Source: Caldilineaceae bacterium
Lineage (GTDB): Bacteria > Chloroflexota > Anaerolineae > Caldilineales > Caldilineaceae
DNA: 64,000 nt
Assembly: GCA_022823185.1 (NCBI GenBank)
Contig: JAJDXQ010000043.1
Span: forward strand, 124,001-188,000
Direction of reading: 5' to 3'
The position numbers and the translations under genes were made by a program. Every line of letters starts with the position of its first letter. Position 1 is the stretch's first letter. Under the pieces are notes generated by a model, which had not been told where the DNA came from, made no database searches, and was given only the letters and a program-made list of their open reading frames with translations. Below, piece after piece: positions 24,801 to 34,000 of this stretch.

Positions 24801-27800
24801 GCTGGGCGGGCGCGTGCCGCCCGTCACCCAGCGGGACAGTTCGGTCTGGCTACGCCGACCGGCGCGGTCGACAACTGTGGCGGTGATCCTGTACTCTCCA
24901 CCGACTTTTGTGTCAAAAGAGCAGGAAGCAAAGGATTGTGCGGTGTCGTCCTGGCTGGACGCGGAGGTTGTTTCTACAGTGCAAGTCTGAGTATCGGTCT
25001 CGATTTGGCGCCACATGTCGTCACGATATTCCCAGTCGAGCAGGGCGGCTCTTACGACCGCTTGTTGCCCCTCGATGGCGTTTCCATCGATATCGGTGAT
25101 GACGACATTGACGGTCAAGGGCTGGCCCTGGTCGACGAAGTAGCGGGCAGCGCGAAGGCCGACGTATCGGTCAGCCGGATGGAGCAGGAGACCGGCGCGG
25201 CTGCTCCAGGCTTGGCGATTGACGTCGAAGACGGTGGCTGTTGCGTTGATGTGGGTCGGGAAGGGGCTCACCTGATGGGGGCCGCTTGCGGCGGTGGGGG
25301 CATCTGCAGCTTCGTCGCGGAAGTCGATTCGGAGGACGTGCTGGCCAGTTGCGTCGGTGCGTGAGCTGAATGATGCGCGTCCGAGATGGCTGGACCCTTC
25401 ATCGTAATGCCACCACGGGGACCATTTGCCAAAGATAAAGTCGGACCAGTTTGGCGGTTGGTAGGAGGCTTCGGAGGCTTCAACATCCCAGCCAACCTCT
25501 GCGCCGGGAAGCGGGCCGCCGGCAAAGTAGGAGGCGCTGACCGCGGCCAGGGCATGGCCGCCCGCGATGTGTGGCCCTTGGCTCACGGTTGCGCTGACTT
25601 CGAATTCGGGGCGGCGGAATTCCTGGATCTGAAACACGTGGCCATGGCGCGATTCATCTTCGCCGGAGATGTATTGGAACTCGATCCATGCGTAGCCCAG
25701 GTTGACGTTGCCGGGGAGCTCGAACTGGAAGTGGAATCCCCCCAGGGGATTGAGGGTTGCTTCGCCGGTCTGTATCTGATTGCTGGAGGAATCACGCACA
25801 GTGTACTGCAGGGAGTGGGAGGCACTTTGGGGTAGGAGGCCTACATCGCCTGTCGGACCGCCCTCTATCTTGCGCAGCCAACCTTTGACGCTAACGGTTT
25901 CGCCGGGGCGGTACATTTTGCGGTCGTCGAATAGAAAGAAGCGAACTTCGGATCTCTCATCGCGCTGCAGCCAGCCGTTCCAACCGCTTTCAATTCTGTA
26001 GTATTCGTAGCGGTTTTCGGGTAGGAAGGTTACGTCGTCGCCGTTGCGGGCGATGAGCAATTGGGCGCTGTTGCGGGGCAATTGCAGTAGGGCTGAGCCG
26101 GACTCGTCGGTAAGAGACTGGGCATCCTGCGGCCACAGGGCGACTTCAACGCCTGACAACGGGGAGCCGTCAGCGAGACTGTTGGTCCAGACCAACATTT
26201 CATCGGCGTCAACGAAGGCATCCAGGCCGATATTGGTTACCTGAACCCAACTGATGATACGCGTGTTCTGCAGACGACGGCCCATGAGAGGCGAAAGGAG
26301 GCCGAACTCCGGCTCAATGTCCAGGATCAGATGGCCCGTTTGGCCGCCGAGCGGAGCGGCGAGGTCGATCTCGGTTTCGACCATCACATCAAACTGGCGG
26401 CTGATTTCCAGCGTGCGCTCCATGACGAGCTCGCCGGGGGGCTCTGCCTGCTCATCGCGCCAGCGCTCGTTGCGCCACTGAAGGTATTCGATGAACTGCT
26501 CAGGCGCGACGCGATAGGCACGCACGTTCACCGCAAAAACATTCACCGAATATACTGGGAAGGAGGGTGGACCGTACGGGTCGAGAACGGTGATCGGGCC
26601 GCGGCTTCCTGCTATCAGAAAGGCCTCCGCTGGCCCCGTGATGAATTGAACCTGCACTTCCTCGGCAAGTCTCTGGCCAAAGCGGTCGGTCAAATCGGAA
26701 TCGACGGTGACGCTGTAGGTCGTTCTGCCGCTGGTCGCGGCAGCAATCCAGATGGTGTTGTCGAAGACCTCGAATGAGACGTAGTCAGGCTCGGGGTCGA
26801 GAGAGATGAGGGAGGGATTGAAGGTCTCGGTGTCGATGGGATTGCTGAATTGCAGCGCGAAAGGAGTGTTGGGGGGGCAGATCTCACCTCTGCTCCAGCC
26901 GCATTCTTGCTGTTGGAGCAGGAAGGGGCCGGGTGTCTTGAAGCTGTAGCTCTGTGGGTGGGCAGTTACGAGGGGGCCTTCGGCGGAGGGTGTCCCGGCA
27001 AGAAAGGACACGGTTATGGTCGTGTTGCGCGGCAGCGGTTCAACGGGCACGAAAGCGAGCCACCTGCTCTCGGCAGACCTGGCGATCAGGCGCTGAATGC
27101 GGGGACTGGCGGAGATTTCGTCTTCGCTTGCGCTGCGGACGGGGTACGTACGGCCCTGTGCGGTTACTTGCGTGCGCTCGAGGACGGCGGCGGCGTCGAT
27201 GGCCTGATCAAAGGAGGCGAAAAGAACCGGTTCCAGGCCAACCGGCCCGCCAATGGGATAGGCGGACTGCAAGGTCGGCGGCGGTGTGCGGAAGGTCCAG
27301 CTTACGGCTTCAGCGAGTTCTTTTCCGTCTGCAGACTTTGTACCGGCGGGCACGACAACCGAATACTCAGTGGCCATGGGCATTCTGTCTGCGCCGTCCA
27401 TGCGTGCTTCAAAAAGGAGCGTTTTGGTTCCCACCCAGCGCCATTGTCCAGGCACGGCTGGTTCAAGGAGAACGGGACTTTCCTCTCCGGCCAGCTGTTG
27501 ATGGCTGGTCAGGGGCGCCATGGGGAGATTGAAAGTTACGCTCAGCTGGGGGGCGAGAGGCACATTTCCTTGCGGGGAGAAGCGCAAGACGGAGAGCGCG
27601 GCGTCAAGCGGGGATTCGGGCGATGAGTCGGCTTGTGGCGGGGGGAAAGGCAGCTCCACCTCTGAGCCAGGTCTTGGGGGCGGGGCGCTCTGGTCGGGCA
27701 ATCTGAACTGCTCTACGTCGCTCTCTTCCTCATGGAGTGGGGCAAGGCGGGCCAGCAGCTGCAGGAGTTGATCCTCGCTGAGAGGTGTTGTTTCGGCCAG

Positions 27801-28058
27801 AGGCGGACGGACTTCGCCTCCATCCCAAGCGAGCCGGCCTTCGCTCAGGACAAAGGGAGGCATGCCAGACTCATCGAAATCCAATTCCTCTTCGAAAAAG
27901 AAGCCAACATCGAAGTCGTCCGCAGATACGAATTCTTCTTCCGCGACGGACGGTCCGGCACTTCCCATGGCGGGCTCTGGCGATCGACTGCCGTTGCAAC
28001 TGAGTAGAGTCAGTGCAAGCAGAAGCGGAAGCAACAACAGGAATCGACGTTGAAACAT
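21837..28058 (-). CDS. Alpha-2-macroglobulin family lipoprotein lacking thioester cysteine
   Basis: A 2,073-residue protein. Residues 1-21 are a lipoprotein signal (lipobox LLSC, Cys21). A disordered acidic/Pro-rich segment follows, then MG-type beta domains including LFDDRKMYRPGETVSVKGWL (MG2) and LRIDFRDEA. Near 1370 RVRLDFDPLALFAPEVLTDHDG and then TLPDNLTRYRIMVVAV mark the conserved A2M region, and LRYAPADLDLDPADHGF belongs to the C-terminal receptor-like region. At the thioester site the sequence is YPYDSSEQIASRI (residues 1570-1582), where bacterial homologues with an active bond have Cys in place of Ser1574. It could therefore trap or bind proteases only non-covalently. AAGGAG lies nine bases before the ATG. 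No pbpC partner is adjacent. Confidence 0.9.
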   Translation of the reverse strand: MFQRRFLLLLPLLLALTLLSCNGSRSPEPAMGSAGPSVAEEEFVSADDFDVGFFFEEELDFDESGMPPFVLSEGRLAWDGGEVRPPLAETTPLSEDQLLQLLARLAPLHEEESDVEQFRLPDQSAPPPRPGSEVELPFPPPQADSSPESPLDAALSVLRFSPQGNVPLAPQLSVTFNLPMAPLTSHQQLAGEESPVLLEPAVPGQWRWVGTKTLLFEARMDGADRMPMATEYSVVVPAGTKSADGKELAEAVSWTFRTPPPTLQSAYPIGGPVGLEPVLFASFDQAIDAAAVLERTQVTAQGRTYPVRSASEDEISASPRIQRLIARSAESRWLAFVPVEPLPRNTTITVSFLAGTPSAEGPLVTAHPQSYSFKTPGPFLLQQQECGWSRGEICPPNTPFALQFSNPIDTETFNPSLISLDPEPDYVSFEVFDNTIWIAAATSGRTTYSVTVDSDLTDRFGQRLAEEVQVQFITGPAEAFLIAGSRGPITVLDPYGPPSFPVYSVNVFAVNVRAYRVAPEQFIEYLQWRNERWRDEQAEPPGELVMERTLEISRQFDVMVETEIDLAAPLGGQTGHLILDIEPEFGLLSPLMGRRLQNTRIISWVQVTNIGLDAFVDADEMLVWTNSLADGSPLSGVEVALWPQDAQSLTDESGSALLQLPRNSAQLLIARNGDDVTFLPENRYEYYRIESGWNGWLQRDERSEVRFFLFDDRKMYRPGETVSVKGWLRKIEGGPTGDVGLLPQSASHSLQYTVRDSSSNQIQTGEATLNPLGGFHFQFELPGNVNLGYAWIEFQYISGEDESRHGHVFQIQEFRRPEFEVSATVSQGPHIAGGHALAAVSASYFAGGPLPGAEVGWDVEASEASYQPPNWSDFIFGKWSPWWHYDEGSSHLGRASFSSRTDATGQHVLRIDFRDEAADAPTAASGPHQVSPFPTHINATATVFDVNRQAWSSRAGLLLHPADRYVGLRAARYFVDQGQPLTVNVVITDIDGNAIEGQQAVVRAALLDWEYRDDMWRQIETDTQTCTVETTSASSQDDTAQSFASCSFDTKVGGEYRITATVVDRAGRRSQTELSRWVTGGTRPPSRTLDREELQLIPDSQDYAPGDTAEILVQAPFYPAEGLLTLRRDGLVSSRRFSMDEPTYTLLVPIEEGHIPNLHVHVDIVGASARVDESGNLLPGLPARPAYARGTLNLTIPPLSRTLQVEAVPSAAHLAPGAETTVDVTVLDHSGAPVPNAEFAVVVVDEAILALTGYQMLDPISVFYNDRGAGVRDLHNRDDVLLASSQILSDEMPSPTGTPQPATTTTQSRSMGLAAAPQAAMAEMAMDDEMAEEGGSADSNGQSIRVRLDFDPLALFAPEVLTDHDGRASLALTLPDNLTRYRIMVVAVSGGQHFGAGEASLTARLPLMARPSAPRFLNFGDSFELPVVLQNQTDENIEAYALVRAANAVLTEESGVDGAAGYMVTIPANDRVEVRFPTTTASAGTARFQFGVVDANQPATADAAEIDLPVFTPATTEAFAVYGEIDDDGAILQPLQPPADAIPDYGGLEVTLSSTALQALTDAYLYLVRYPYDSSEQIASRILSVAALRDLLTAFDAAGLPAPDEIDRRMESDLQTLAAMQDFGGGFPIWRRGAPIWPYHSVHVAHALARARLKGYPVPEEMVNRSLAYLRTVEQQVPSWYAEDTRRGLSAYALYVRKLLDDHDPAKARALLREARLESFSLESLGWLLFVLTDDAAAQATVAEMRRFLNNRVTETAGAATIASSYTDGDYLLLHSTRRADAVLLEALVVDQPESDLIAKLVNGLLGHRTAGRWSNTQENVWALLAMDRYFHRFEALTPDFDARIWLGEQFVAGHSFQGRSTEYVGLDLPMQFLRDRSTSPNETLPLMVSKEGQGRLYYRLGLRYAPADLDLDPADHGFALERIYEAIDDPADVTRDENGVWRIRAGARVRVSLTMAAPSRRVHVALVDHLPAGLEILNPDLAVTADPPRETDRASTGRWWWSSWYQHQNLRDDRAEAFTSYLWAGVYEYSYIARATTPGAFTAPPAKAEEMYAPETFGRTGTDWIVVEISEE

Positions 28059-28171
28059 TGACTTAAACTCCTTGTGAAGAAGACCGAACCATGTGCCGAG
28101 AGGCGCCTCTTATTTGCCAAGTGTCAGCCAAGGGAAGGCGGGCTCGCGCCGAGTCAAATCATCAAGGGGGG

Positions 28172-28837
28172 TCAGACGCCGAACCTGGTCATAAGCATCT
28201 CGAAGAACTCCGCTCCCAGGTAGGCGGCCAGCACGTGTTTGATGATCTTTCCACAGATGACGACGCCCAGGAATTTCAGCACGGGAAAGCGCAAGGCCCC
28301 TGCGAGGATTCCGGCGAAGTCGAAGATTGGCAGGGGCAGGATGGCCAGGATGAATAGGGCCGGCGTGGTAAAGCGCGTTGTGACGTGAAGAAGGAACGAG
28401 TTGAGTTTGCCTTGACTGTTGACCAGATCCCGCCCAGTCTTTCCGGCCAGGTATCCGGACAGTTCACCTAAACCGGCTCCGATGCCGGCGACAGTGCCGA
28501 GGAGGACAGGATTCAGGTGCGCGCCCAGGGCGAGAATGAGCGCCAGGCCGGGGGCGGGGAGAATCACTGTCGCGCTCCCGATCAGGCTGATGATAAAGCT
28601 GCTCAGATAACCCCACTGGCTGAATCGCTGAACCAGCTCTTTCTGCGTTCCGAGCCAGAATGCGCCAACTACGATTGCAAGGATTCCGGCTAATTGAATC
28701 GACGTAATCCATGGATTGGGCTTTGAGGATTCCTGAACTTCCTTTTTGCTATCGCCGAGTGTGGCCGGGCCGCTTTCCCCTGCCACAATTGGTGTCTCCT
28801 TATCCGGGACTGGGCCCAGTTTTCCAGTTGTGTTCAT
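28172..28837 (-). CDS. VTT/SNARE-associated (DedA/YqaA-like) membrane protein
   Basis: A 221-residue integral membrane protein. The N-terminal 45 residues are hydrophilic. Hydrophobic segments then follow: ITSIQLAGILAIVVGAFWL, FIISLIGSATVILPAPGLAL, PVLLGTVAGIGAGLGELSGY, then FILAILPLPIFDFAGILAGA and FLGVVICGKIIKHVLAAYLG. The re-entrant GAGLGELSGYLAGKTGRD and P-L-P-x-x-D-F motifs are typical of the VTT (DedA) domain, which is linked to undecaprenyl-phosphate or phospholipid transport across the membrane. That fits its neighbours, which use undecaprenyl carriers. Confidence 0.85.
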   Translation of the reverse strand: MNTTGKLGPVPDKETPIVAGESGPATLGDSKKEVQESSKPNPWITSIQLAGILAIVVGAFWLGTQKELVQRFSQWGYLSSFIISLIGSATVILPAPGLALILALGAHLNPVLLGTVAGIGAGLGELSGYLAGKTGRDLVNSQGKLNSFLLHVTTRFTTPALFILAILPLPIFDFAGILAGALRFPVLKFLGVVICGKIIKHVLAAYLGAEFFEMLMTRFGV

Positions 28838-29163
28838 TGAATTGCTCGCCGCAAAGCCCTGCGGAAGATGAGTCGCCGGATGCGCACGTGAACTTGATGT
28901 TTCTCTGTGCCTTCAACCATTCGGTCGTGTCCAGAAAGCTCTGATCCAGTTCCAGAAGGCGCTTCTGGCGCCTTGCTGCATTCATGCGCAGAGCGGAAAC
29001 TCATGTGTTTCGTTCTTTCAGGACGGCAGCAAAACGTCCTTCCAGGTGTTCCAGCGATTGGATGGGCAAGGGTGAGGCATGTATGCAGCCGCAAGGTCAT
29101 CCTCAAACTCACCGAGGGAACACAGGTCGTCCAGCAAGAAAGTTGCCGCTCATGCCTTCAAGT
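28838..29163. other. Intergenic gap, no gene seen
   Basis: This gap lies between the VTT gene and the cyclophilin gene, both on the reverse strand. Short ORFs on both strands overlap each other and lack any motif. Base composition is closer to even than in the coding parts. No hairpin-plus-T run that would mark a terminator was noticed. Confidence 0.45.
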
Positions 29164-29901
29164 TTATTCCGATTCTTCAATTTCGACGGTCATCAGAAGA
29201 TCGCCTGGCGAGTCGGCCGCCGCTGGATCGCGTAACGAAATCGACATCAGGACATCCATTCCTTCGACTACCTCGCCGAAGATCGTGTGATTGCCATTGA
29301 GCCAGGGCGTTTCGGCAAAAGTGATGAAAAACTGGCTGCCATTGGTGTTCGGGCCGGCGTTTGCCATGGCAAGAAGACCGGCGCGATCGTACTGAAGGCT
29401 GGCGACGATTTCGTCCTGGAACTGATAGCCGGGGCCGCCTGCGCCGCTGCCGGTTGGATCTCCACCTTGGGCCATGAAGTTTTCCAGGACTCTGTGAAAG
29501 TGCGTGTCGTTATAGAATCCATCGCGGGCAAGAAAGATGAAGTTGTTGACTGTTGCCGGCGCTTCCTCGGCGAAGAGGCGAACTCGCATGTCGCCTTTCT
29601 CTGTCTTGAAGAGAGCGTAGTACGCCACCGCTGGATCGATGGTCATGTCGGGAGGGTCGTTGTACATCCCGTGGCGGTCGCCAGGCTCAAGAGCGCCCGC
29701 AGTACCCTCCGCGGGCGGCGGCGGTTCTTCGGCCGCCTGTGGGGGATCCTCTGCCGCAGTGGGGGTTGAAGCGCAGGCGGAGAGGGACAGGGCCAGAAGG
29801 AGAAGAATCGAAATTGCTCCGGCAGACCCTTTACGAGAGAAGGACTTGGCAGAGTTTGGCTCTGTACCCGTATTCGCAAGAATGGCTGTAAACAGCGACA
29901 T
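29164..29901 (-). CDS. Cyclophilin-type peptidyl-prolyl isomerase lipoprotein
   Basis: A 245-residue protein from ATG 29901. A long n-region is followed by a hydrophobic stretch and the lipobox LSAC (Cys43), so it should be exported and lipidated. A Pro/Glu-rich linker (about 48-80) precedes a cyclophilin domain: FKTEKGDMRVRLFAEEAPAT, FHRVLENFMAQGGDPTG, LLAMANAGPNTNGSQFFITF, and TPWLNGNHTIFGEVVEGMDV. The catalytic Arg (HRV), the FMAQGGD block and the NGSQFFIT block are intact. It probably assists folding of secreted or surface proteins. An in-frame ATG at 29973 is less likely, because it would add 24 residues before the signal. Confidence 0.9.
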   Translation of the reverse strand: MSLFTAILANTGTEPNSAKSFSRKGSAGAISILLLLALSLSACASTPTAAEDPPQAAEEPPPPAEGTAGALEPGDRHGMYNDPPDMTIDPAVAYYALFKTEKGDMRVRLFAEEAPATVNNFIFLARDGFYNDTHFHRVLENFMAQGGDPTGSGAGGPGYQFQDEIVASLQYDRAGLLAMANAGPNTNGSQFFITFAETPWLNGNHTIFGEVVEGMDVLMSISLRDPAAADSPGDLLMTVEIEESE

Positions 29902-30034
29902 AAAGGCAGGGACGAGCCGGATGCGGCTAGAGAGCATTGAATTGACGGACTTTAATATGGCAGCAGAGAGCAAGACGAACTCCTTTTTCGAAATGGGTTT
30001 CAGCGTTCGGCAGCCTGCGGTCAGCCGATGCCCG

Positions 30035-31030
30035 CTAATGTTGGCTCAGGGATTCGAGCTTCCAGAGGGCAAAGAATGCCAGGGCGAGCGTGGCCAATCC
30101 AACCGCGATGGCCTCTTGTAAGTTGGCCTGGGTGAGAAAAATGGAGGCCAAGCCAGTTCCTCCAGTAATAAGATAACACAGAAGGACGGCTTCGCGCTGA
30201 CTTCCTGTGAGGCGGGCCAGCCTGTGGCTGACATGGTCCTTGCCCGGCGTGGTGAGCGGGTTGTCGCCGCGGCGCATACGGCTGAAGAACACAAGAACTG
30301 TGTCAAAGACGGGGAGGGCGAGAACGAGGATGGGAATCATCCAGGTGATGCTGGCGCTGTTGGCCGGGAAACGGAGTTTGATGCCGACGGCGGCAAGCAG
30401 GAAACCGAGGAACAGGCTTCCCGTGTCGCCCATGAAGACGCGCGCCGGGTTCCAGTTATAGACGAGGAAACCGACACAGGCGCCAAAGAGCGCGGCCGCC
30501 AGGGCACCAACGAGATACTGGTCGCTCATGGCAGCGAGGAGCGTGAAATAGGCTGAGGCGATCGTGGCGATACCGGCTGACAGACCGTCCATATTGTCCA
30601 ACAGATTGAGGGCATTTGTGATGCCAACGACCCAGAGTAGGGTCAGGAGAAGATCGGGCACGCCGCCAAGCAGGCGGACCTGGACCCCGCTGAGGATGAG
30701 AATGCAGGCGGCGGCAGTTTGGAGAAGGAGTTTCAGATAACTGCCCAGACCGCGACTGTCATCAATGGCGCCGACGAGACTGACCAGGGTTGCGCCGACA
30801 AAGATGCCAACCACTTCATTGACGTAACTGCGTTCGCTCCAGATTGCGAGGGCGGCGATAAATGCAAAGTAGATGGCGGCGCCACCCATCAGCGGCACGG
30901 GCGAACGGTGGATCTTGCGCGCAGAGGGCTGGTCCAGAATGCCCAGATGAAGCGCGGCGAAACGCACCAGCGGCGTGCTTCCGATGGCGAAAACCAGGGC
31001 GCTGGCTGCCATGAGCAGGAAAGAGGTCAT
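30035..31030 (-). CDS. Undecaprenyl-phosphate GlcNAc-1-phosphate transferase family (WecA/TagO)
   Basis: A 331-residue polytopic enzyme of the MraY/WecA family, which moves a sugar-1-phosphate from a UDP-sugar to undecaprenyl phosphate and so starts a glycan chain. Key motifs are VSLVGAIDDSRGL (metal-binding Asp pair), LLDNMDGLSAG, VFMGDTGSLFLGF and GKDHVSHRLARLTG near the C-terminus. About ten hydrophobic segments are seen. The last motif lies where WecA/TagO proteins carry their HxHxx(R/H) nucleotide-sugar loop. The gene sits 30 bases downstream of an O-antigen ligase-type gene, consistent with a surface glycan operon. Confidence 0.93.
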   Translation of the reverse strand: MTSFLLMAASALVFAIGSTPLVRFAALHLGILDQPSARKIHRSPVPLMGGAAIYFAFIAALAIWSERSYVNEVVGIFVGATLVSLVGAIDDSRGLGSYLKLLLQTAAACILILSGVQVRLLGGVPDLLLTLLWVVGITNALNLLDNMDGLSAGIATIASAYFTLLAAMSDQYLVGALAAALFGACVGFLVYNWNPARVFMGDTGSLFLGFLLAAVGIKLRFPANSASITWMIPILVLALPVFDTVLVFFSRMRRGDNPLTTPGKDHVSHRLARLTGSQREAVLLCYLITGGTGLASIFLTQANLQEAIAVGLATLALAFFALWKLESLSQH

Positions 31031-31060
31031 TCGTACACCATTTGTTGAGAGCGGCGCACG

Positions 31061-34000
31061 CTACTCAATTGAATCGACAAAGGACTGGATTGGCGGTTTG
31101 TCACTGTCCGGGGCCAAAGCCAGGGCGTTTTCGCCAAACTGACGGGCGAACTGCGAGTTGCCCAGCTGCAGATGGATTTGGGCCAGTTGGAAAGGGTAGC
31201 GAAAGTCGTTGGGGGCCAGATCCATGAGGCGATGGAGGAAGTCGACAGATTCCGGCAAACGGCCGAGATCGAGGTTGATTTCGACGAGCATTCGATAGAT
31301 GGAGACTGCCTCTTCCTGTCCGCCACGGCCCGTTTCAATCAGACCTTTGGCCAAGTCTGCCCACTGCAACGCCTCATCGTTACGGTCCAGCAGGCGAGTC
31401 AGAATGATCAGATTCCGGATACTGTCGAGGTCTTCGGGGGACCTGTTGTAGACTCTGGTGATTGTTTCCAGCGCGCCTTCAAGATCGCCGGCCTGCGATA
31501 GCGCCGAGCCCTTATGGTTGAGAAGCTGCAGGCTATCCGGCAACTTTTCGAGTCCCTGGTCAAGAATACGGATCATATTTTCCGGCTGGCTGTTTTGCCT
31601 GTGGACCTCGGCCAGCAGGAGGTAGGTATTTTCAAACCTGTCGTCCAGAGTCAGACTGTGCAAAAAGGATTGTTCCGCCTCTTCAGACCGGCCCAATGTC
31701 AGTTGGATCTGGCCTTTTTCATTCCAGAGGTGCGCCGCTTTGGGGCTGAGCGTCAGAGCGGCGTCATAGTATTCCAGGCTCGTTTCCAGAGCCTGGTTTC
31801 TTTCGTCGTTGTCGTTGGTTAGTTGCGACTGATAGCGGTAAAGTCGGGCAAGGTTGGCAGTATGATCTGTGTTGAGGGGGTTAACCTCCTGCGCTCTCAG
31901 GAGAACGGTTCTTGCAGCCTGCCACACGTCGTTTTGGCCCAGCAGCTCGATATTCTCGGTGCTCAGGTTCAGGATGTCATCGATAGATGGTTCGGCTGGC
32001 AAGGGCAAGGAGCCTTCGGGCGGGGCCTGCGCGGCTGATTCGAGAAGGCTGCGTCCCAGGTAGAGCATATAGTGGTCTTCCGTGGGTCTTACAGCCAGCG
32101 CGCGGCGGTAGAGGTCTGCGCTCTGGACCCAACGGGCTGCGGCATCGAAGGTCTGGCCCTGTTTGTAAAAGACATCGGCGCGCACTTGGGCGATGTTGAC
32201 GTTGCCAATGATGAAGAATCCAAAGACGGCAAATACGGCGGCCGCGCCGACGGTGGCGACCCCGCGGCCGAGCCAAGTTTGTCTTGCAGGGGCAGGAGCG
32301 CGCAACGCCAGAACCAGCCCGGTCAGGAGGCACCAGGAGACGACCAGCCAGGCAAACAGGCCGTAGTGGCCGGCAATCTGGTCGAGCTGTTCGGCGACCG
32401 AGCCGGACCTGGCCCCAGGGAGGAGACGGGAGGCGTGGATAACGCCGTAGATCAGCCAGGCAGCGAAGAGGACCAAGCCATAGAGACCCGCGGCGCTTGC
32501 CACCTGGACGAGCATTCCCAGTTCGCGGCTGCTTCCGCTGGATACATTTCGCCCTGCAGCCTGCGAGCGGGTTGCTGTGGAACGGGCCGCCGGTTGTAGT
32601 GTTGGCAAGCGTATCAACGCTGTTGCCGCGCCCAACCCTGTCGCGATCAGCCAGGTGAAAAGGACCAGCCACAGGATGTCGGAGGTTCCTGCCCCGTTCG
32701 CGTTCTGCGACGCGCCTCCCAACCCCAGGAACAGGACTGAAAGAGGATTGGACAGGCCGCGGAAGTTCACGGTATAGAGGAAGGCCAGAGTGAACAGAAT
32801 GAGAATGTCGGTGGGGAAAGTTGCCGGCAGGCGAGTGCGCCAACTCGTCACCGCAGGTATGGAACGGCGCCGGCCGCGGGCGCCTTTTGCACGGGAGGAA
32901 GCTCGCCTGCTGCCGGCGTTCGAGGCTCCGGCTCCTCCTTGGGTCTCCCGGTCTGGCACGGCCGCGCCGGCTGCAAAGGGCTCGGGAGTTAGCCAGTTCA
33001 TTCCCACGCCAAGCATTAGCGCTGCGAAAACCCAGAAATATATGCGTGTTGCGGCGACGGCAATGCCGAAGTGGATTTCGACAAAGTGGGCGATAATCGC
33101 GGAGAAGGCAGCGACCAGGAGAAGCTGGCGGCGGCGCTGCGCGGGGGAAGTTGTGGATTCGGGTAGGAGGAAGACGGCAAGGGTGACGTATGCGATCAAC
33201 CCGAGCACGAGGCCGGTGGGCCAGTTGACGCCGAGAAAACCGACGCTGACGCCGCGCAACTGGAAGAGAAGGCTGAGGAGAAGGCCGCAGCCGATGACCA
33301 TGGAGGCGAAGAGCGCAACGTCCCGCCGCGAACGGATCAAGCCGAGCCAGCGCAGCGCCCAGAAAAAGATAGAAAGGAAAAGGAGGGAATTGGCAAGGAA
33401 GCCCAGGATTCCTGTCATTGCCAGACTGTCCCAGGTTTCATTGTGGGCGCGGTCGGGGCTGGCGCTGCGGGACTCCCACTGGGCCAGTTCCGGCGGATAG
33501 AAGCGATTGAAGGCCATCCACAAGGTTTCCGGGCCGTAGCCGATCAGAGGACGCAGAGCGTTGACAGGGTCTTTGCTGCCGTCGGGCAAGGTCAGCGGCG
33601 GGTTGGGGGAGATCAGTTCGGCGGTGCCCTCCCAGATGAGCACGCGGACGCGCCCTGTGCCGGTGGCGCTGTCCAGCATGGTGGTAAGACGTCCCCATGT
33701 GGGAACAGGGCGCAAGGCGTTGCCGAGGGCCGTTGTATTCAGGAGAATGAGGAGAATGAAGCCGGCGATGCCGAGCCCAACCCAGGCGGCTGTCCAGGAG
33801 CGGTAGTTGCGGGGCCGGAGTCCTGTCAGGAGCAGGAGGACAAAGACGTAGAGGCCACTTGCGAGTCCAAGCCAGGGGCCGCGACTCTGTGACCAGTAAA
33901 TGGCTAACAGTTGGACAATGAGGATGAACAGGTAGGAGCCGCCTGCCAACACGCCTGCCAGACTCTGTTCCGGGGTAGGGCCTTCGGCGTCTTCATCCGG

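Noticed and set aside
22494..25364. Two long plus-strand ORFs (500 and 376 residues) opposite the macroglobulin gene
   Set aside because: They are antisense shadows in GC-rich DNA. The reverse strand carries the signal peptide, MG domains and a ribosome binding site.
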